A DNA stretch of 64,000 bases from Lunularia cruciata (Eukaryota; Streptophyta; Marchantiopsida; Lunulariales; Lunulariaceae), in assembly GCA_948567375.1 (NCBI GenBank), contig OX419755.1, positions 77,150,931 to 77,214,930 of the forward strand. Direction: 5' to 3'. This document shows, in pieces, positions 59,534-64,000 of the stretch. The notes under the pieces were generated by a model. That model was not told where the DNA came from. It saw nothing but the letters and a program-made list of their open reading frames with translations, and did not search any database. The position numbers and the translations under genes were made by a program. How positions within the stretch are numbered: position 1 is the stretch's first letter; every line of letters starts with the position of its first letter.

Positions 59534-60840
59534 ATAGTGTAAATATTCATGAGCTGATGAATTATAATATGGACCAAGTGTAGAACAATATTTGGCCTAG
59601 TAGTACAAAGACAAAATCTTTCAAACCAAATATCTTCATAATTATGTATTACCAAGTCACAATAATTTTCATGATTGGTAAATTTTGTTACCAAGGGCCT
59701 TTGTCTTAATTAGCCAATGGAAAATTAGGAGTAAATGAAAAATTAAGGAGCTTATTAGACATTGTCACTTAATTGGATCTGAATTAAGTTAGATTAGGAT
59801 AAGATAAGATAATCAAATAGGTTTAGCAAGGATTGATGTATAGGTGCTAATAAACTTTTTTAGGGTATTAATAAACTCACTACACCCTCCAACTAAAATG
59901 TTATCATTAAGCTCACCACAACTCTTCAATTGATTTGCTTGTTTACTTCAATTCAAGTGCTTGCTCACCTCATCACTCCAACTTTATTGAGGCTATTTCT
60001 ATCCTTTGAAGGTTTTGACCTTATCATCAAGCAATTATTTTCAAAGAAAATCATCACCATCTTATCCTTTGCTAAGTGTCTTCATCACAAGCCACCATGT
60101 TTCTTTGTCATAAGCTAATGGGATTACCTCTAAAGAACTCTTTAGAAGAACTCAAAGACCATTGAGCGCTAAGTAACAAGCTCCACAAGTCTTGGTCAAT
60201 GAGGAAGATTGGATGAAGAGGGTTGATTATTGCAAAGTTTCTTGGAGGTCAGATTTGTGTCAAGAATTGGATGGAAATATTTCTTAAAAAACCTCTCATT
60301 GAAGACTACTTTTCTACCCATGAATGAGCTCTCAAACATGTATTGCTACCAAAACTTGAAATCTCAAATTGAGGATTTTTACCATAGTGCTAGCAAGATC
60401 CAAAACCAAATAGTTTAGACAAGCAAACTACAATGACAATTGTGACTCATACTTATTGTTTATCAATAGCTAAAATGAGAGGAGGTATTGTGATCTCTTG
60501 GTCTTTCAAGAACTTGATCCTTAATTCTACAGGCCTATATCTCCATACATAAAAATGAATTTTATTGGTTACTTACCTACCTATAAGTACATGATTCATT
60601 CCTTTAGCTTATTCAATGTTCAACACAATTTTATGGTAGTTCAAAATTATAAAAAGATATGCTATGGAGCTTTGGATTGAAGAACAAAATGTAAACCAAT
60701 TGACAAATGGAAGTGGGACTAGAAGTGTGATGATGATAGTGGATGTAATCCTCAACCTTCTCAAAATAACATTGTTCTTGATACACTCCAAAGTCTCTTG
60801 TTTTAGCTTTCAAGTGGTGGAGAGCTTTAACAAATAAGTT
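59534..60840. other. No gene seen
   Basis: AT-rich; no recognisable protein or repeat. Confidence 0.5.
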
Positions 60841-61242
60841 TGTTGGTAGTATTCTGCATCTTTGAATGTAGCATGAGTTTGATGTGAATCAATTTCAATT
60901 GAGGAAGTTTTGCCGTCAATGGAGGAGTGGAACGCAATTATGAGGTGAGGTCATTTTACAATGAATTAGCCATCTTTGGGAGAATCTGAATCATCACAAT
61001 CAAAGTTGGTTTGGAAAGGTTGGGTAGTATTGTGTTTATGGAGTGTTAATTTGTGACAAGACCGTGATCACTACTTGTTATTCTCTTTTGGGTGTGGTTT
61101 CTACTTAGAGATTAAAGAAAACCAAGACAAACTGAATGGTTATATTTTACTTTGTGTTTGACCATTTTTGACTTGTATCTTTATAGGAACAAACTTTATT
61201 TACCTAACTATCTCAAAAGTAATACTTGTTGGGTTTGTCACA
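60841..61242 (+). repeat. Family B LTR, 3' end, plus orientation
   Basis: Reverse-complement match to 16041-16450: GTTGGTAGTATTCTGCAT, GAAGCAATTTCAAT-type, GAATCATCACAATCAA, ending GTTTGTCACA at 61242. Orientation is opposite to the other B copies. Confidence 0.75.
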
Positions 61243-61900
61243 CAGAATGTTTGCACCAACGGGTTGGGTAGATGATTACCAATTGAAGAATGGATATGCC
61301 ACCCACTACTTCATACCCTTCAAAACCCACTTCTACTTTGGGCTGAACTTACTAGCTTAGAGGAGAGAGGATGGATGGTGTCCAATTTTCACCCCAATTT
61401 AAAAAGAGAAGCAAATGGGGATGAAAAATATTACACCAAGTGGGTTCGTGAAGGCAATGACTCACCTAAAGAGTGTAAAGGAGAAGATAGTGGCAATGGA
61501 CATCCCCATGCCAAGGAAGAGAAGTAGACCTAAAGGATGAATAAAGCCGGTGTAGCCCCAAAAGATACAAAGACCAAATCCAAAGCTTGCATTGGTAGAA
61601 GTGAAGGAATTGACTTTGGAGGAAGAATCAAAAGGAAAAATAGAGTCAAAGGAGAAGCCTTGGGAGTAGATGAAGAATTTACACTACGGAGTGAAGAGTC
61701 TAGTAGTGGTAATCAAGGAGAGGCCAAAGTTCAGCAATCAAGAGAAGGGATTGTTGGAGAAGAAGAGTTGGAGTTTCATGAAATCACATCATAACACAAA
61801 GATCACCAATAAATGTACCTTGTGGCCTTACTAGCTCAATGGAGAAGAGAAAAAGCAAGAGGAGGAAGAGGACAAGTGCAAAAATGTTAAGGTAGATAAA
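61243..61900 (+). pseudogene. Piece of the family B LTR coding-like region, plus strand
   Basis: Directly after the LTR end the plus strand reads KNGYATHYFIPF, HFYFGLNLL and later ALVEVKELTLEEE and KERPKFSNQEKG, which match the family B peptides FVAHFYLGLNLL (18.7 kb), ALVEVKESSSKEE (8.6 kb) and KERPKFNNQEKG (8.5 kb). So a B LTR end abuts an older piece of the same family's coding-like region. Confidence 0.6.
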
Positions 61901-62079
61901 ATCATAGTTGATTGTTGTGAATGGAGTCCTAGAAGGCAATCAGGTGAGAGTATTGATAGACCATTGATAGACAAAAAATTTCTTGTCTTGCTCTATTGTG
62001 ATAAGGTTAATGATGGATCTAGAGAAGGATGAGAATGAAGAAGTAGGGTTACCTAATGGTTAGACAAAGAAGATTGACT

Positions 62080-62755
62080 CATTACCTAGAAACATAACAC
62101 TCTTTATAGGAGAGTATCAAGAAGAGATTGAGTGGCAAGTAATATGTTTAGCTCATTATAATGTAATCTTAGGCATAGTGTGGATGGAACACTACAACCC
62201 CATGGTTGATTGGAGAAAGAAAGTAATGAGAACTTACAAGTTAAATATCATTGGGGTTAAAGAAAGATCATACAAGCAAGGATTGCCTCTCTATGTTATA
62301 GGGATATTAGCTATTTAGAAGACAAATAAATGTTTCATGGGCCTAATAAGAGAAGTCCAAAGTGCAAAACTTGATAGAAAATTCTTGAGAAATTGAAAAA
62401 TATAGTCAATGAGTTTCAAGATGTCTTCTTGGATGACCTACCCTTTGGATTACCACCAAAAAGGAGAGTAGATCATAAAATTGAGATACTTCCAGGATAA
62501 ACATCTCCTTATTAGGCCTCGTATCAACTATCATCTCATGAGTTGAAGGAGTATAAGGCTCAAATTGAGGATATGATGCAAAAAGGGTTTATCCAACCTA
62601 GCGTATCACCATATGGAACTCCTATCTTGTTTTTGAAGAAGAAGTATAGTACAATATGCATGTGCATTGACTATCTGGGCCAAAATCAACAAATGTTAAA
62701 GAACAAATATCCCTTACCCCGCATGAATGATTTATTCAATCAACTCAATGGGCCA
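62080..62755 (+). pseudogene. Ty3/gypsy protease and RT fragment
   Basis: Protease-like AHYNVILGIVWMEHYNPMVDW near 62150-62220, then RT start LKEYKAQIEDMMQKGFIQPS, SPYGTPILFLKKK, DYLGQNQQMLKNKYPLPR. Fossil; it stops where the family B LTR begins at 62756. Confidence 0.8.
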
Positions 62756-64000
62756 TGTGACAACTCGGAAAATACACTTTTGCGGTAATCAAGTAAGTAA
62801 ATTTTGTTCCCGTAAAGATATTGGTCAAAAATGTCCAAATACAAAGTCAAACAATAACAAGTAGTTCTTCTTGGTTGAGTCTTTAGTCTCTTAGGTAGCA
62901 ACTACACCCAAAAGAGAGTAACAAGCATTGACTTGCAATCTTGTCACAACAATTTGTCACCCATAATCACAACTCCATCAAATCTTTCCAAACAATCTTG
63001 ATTATGATGATTTAGTCTCTCCCAAAAATGGCACTTCACTTCAAAACTACTTCACCTCAAAATTGTGTTCCACCCCTCCACTGAAGGCACAACTTTCTCG
63101 ATCAAAATTGCTTAACATCAACATTATGTTGTGCTCAACTATAGAATACTACCAACACTACAATTCCTCTCAGATCTGTCAAGGCATTGCTTTGATTGTA
63201 CTTCACTCAAGATCAAACACACAGAATGAAGATCATGGCTGTGGAATCCAACATCCAACAAACACATGGATCTTCACTTTGAAATTCTCCACACACTCAC
63301 AAACACAAACACAATGATGATACTCAGAATTAAGCTCAAGTGACGAGCACTAAATCAGCACTTTGCTTTATTTATTCTCAAGAATAATGAATACTAAACA
63401 ACAACATACTGCAAATGCCTCCTTTAAATAGGCAGAGCTCTTTAATAGTTATCTAACAACTATACCGTTCTACAACTTTTCCTACCTATAGATCCAAAAT
63501 GACAATGAACCTCTTCATATCTACCTCTCCAAATCTCAAATTTGTTACTACTCCGACCCAATGTCTACTTCTTCTTTGGCTTCCAAACCCACAGTAACCT
63601 CACATACTACTCTATCCTCAAGTTTCCCAACTACTAACTCTTCTACAAATGTTAACATCTCTTCACTTTGATCTGCAATTCCCGTCATGGGCAATTTATA
63701 CACATCTTCTTCCTGCAACCCATCTATCTCTAATATCTCCAATGGCAACTCCAAAGATATTTGTACTCCCACTTCTTCTACTTTGGGTCTTGCTCTTACA
63801 TCCTTCCAAAGTTTATCTATTTCTAACTTAACTAAATCTAATCTAATTGTGATATTGTCTTCCACTTCTAATATCTTCTGAGACTAAGTAGTAAAGCATT
63901 CTTTGCATTTCTTCTCCTTTTCTCTTGCACCAACAATCTTAACTTGTGCAACCTTGTTTCTTCAATTCTTACATTGGCTTCAATACTGAGCATTGCATTC
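62756..64000 (-). repeat. Family B LTR, partial, runs off the window
   Basis: Plus strand starts TGTGACAACTCGG and follows 16041-17290 closely. Minus-strand peptides at 63548-63865 (RLDLVKLEIDKLWKDVRARP, then AKEEVDIGSE) match the corresponding blocks at 17056-17355 and 16834-17055. It lies inside the RT fragment to its left, so it is a later insertion; its right end is outside. Confidence 0.85.

Noticed and set aside
1-64000. CRISPR arrays, operons, bacterial-type promoters
   Set aside because: The DNA is plant nuclear; no spaced direct repeats of that kind were seen.

Overview
The window is nuclear DNA of a land plant. The evidence is a nine-exon spliceosomal gene with plant-type protein sequence, plant mitochondrial DNA fragments (26S rRNA and an atp8-like piece) sitting in nuclear context, and a very dense load of plant-type Ty3/gypsy retrotransposons. 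The species cannot be fixed from sequence. A LINE with an R2-like (restriction-like endonuclease) layout together with compact introns would fit a fern or other seedless plant, but that is a weak inference.

Layout. 1-11523: a minus-strand Tat/Athila-like Ty3/gypsy element (element A, long LTRs) lying in the tail of an older LTR of its own family, which itself sits in an LTR of another family (C). 12399-15392: a short plus-strand gypsy element (D). 15681-28704: a minus-strand chromodomain gypsy element (F) that has received three later insertions: a 3.8-kb solo LTR (16041-19815), a 0.56-kb solo LTR (20777-21333) and a family C element (23379 to about 27066). 30023-35652: a plus-strand chromodomain gypsy element (E), close relative of F, with both LTRs and a perfect 5-bp target duplication. 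About 36-39 kb: AT-rich sequence without genes. 40095-43250: a degenerate LINE on the minus strand, with C2H2 finger, reverse transcriptase, CCHC knuckle and restriction-like endonuclease. 44385-45040: mitochondrial DNA inserted in the nucleus. 46984-51194: the only convincing host gene, the U2 snRNP protein SF3B4 (SAP49), minus strand, all exon borders resolved. 52.7-53.5 kb: LINE fragments. 55956-56695: a solo LTR of family D with perfect 5-bp target duplication. 57.9-59.5 kb: partly duplicated repeats. 60.8-64.0 kb: more long-LTR copies and a gypsy protease/RT fragment, running off the right edge.

Apart from SF3B4 nothing looks like a working host gene. The points of most interest are the LINE architecture, a break-repair scar (L-L'-R'-R double hairpin) inside its RT, a coding-like region carried inside the long LTRs, and heat-shock-element-like motifs in the LTRs of E and F. 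All LTR elements are treated as fossils; none looks whole enough to be active.
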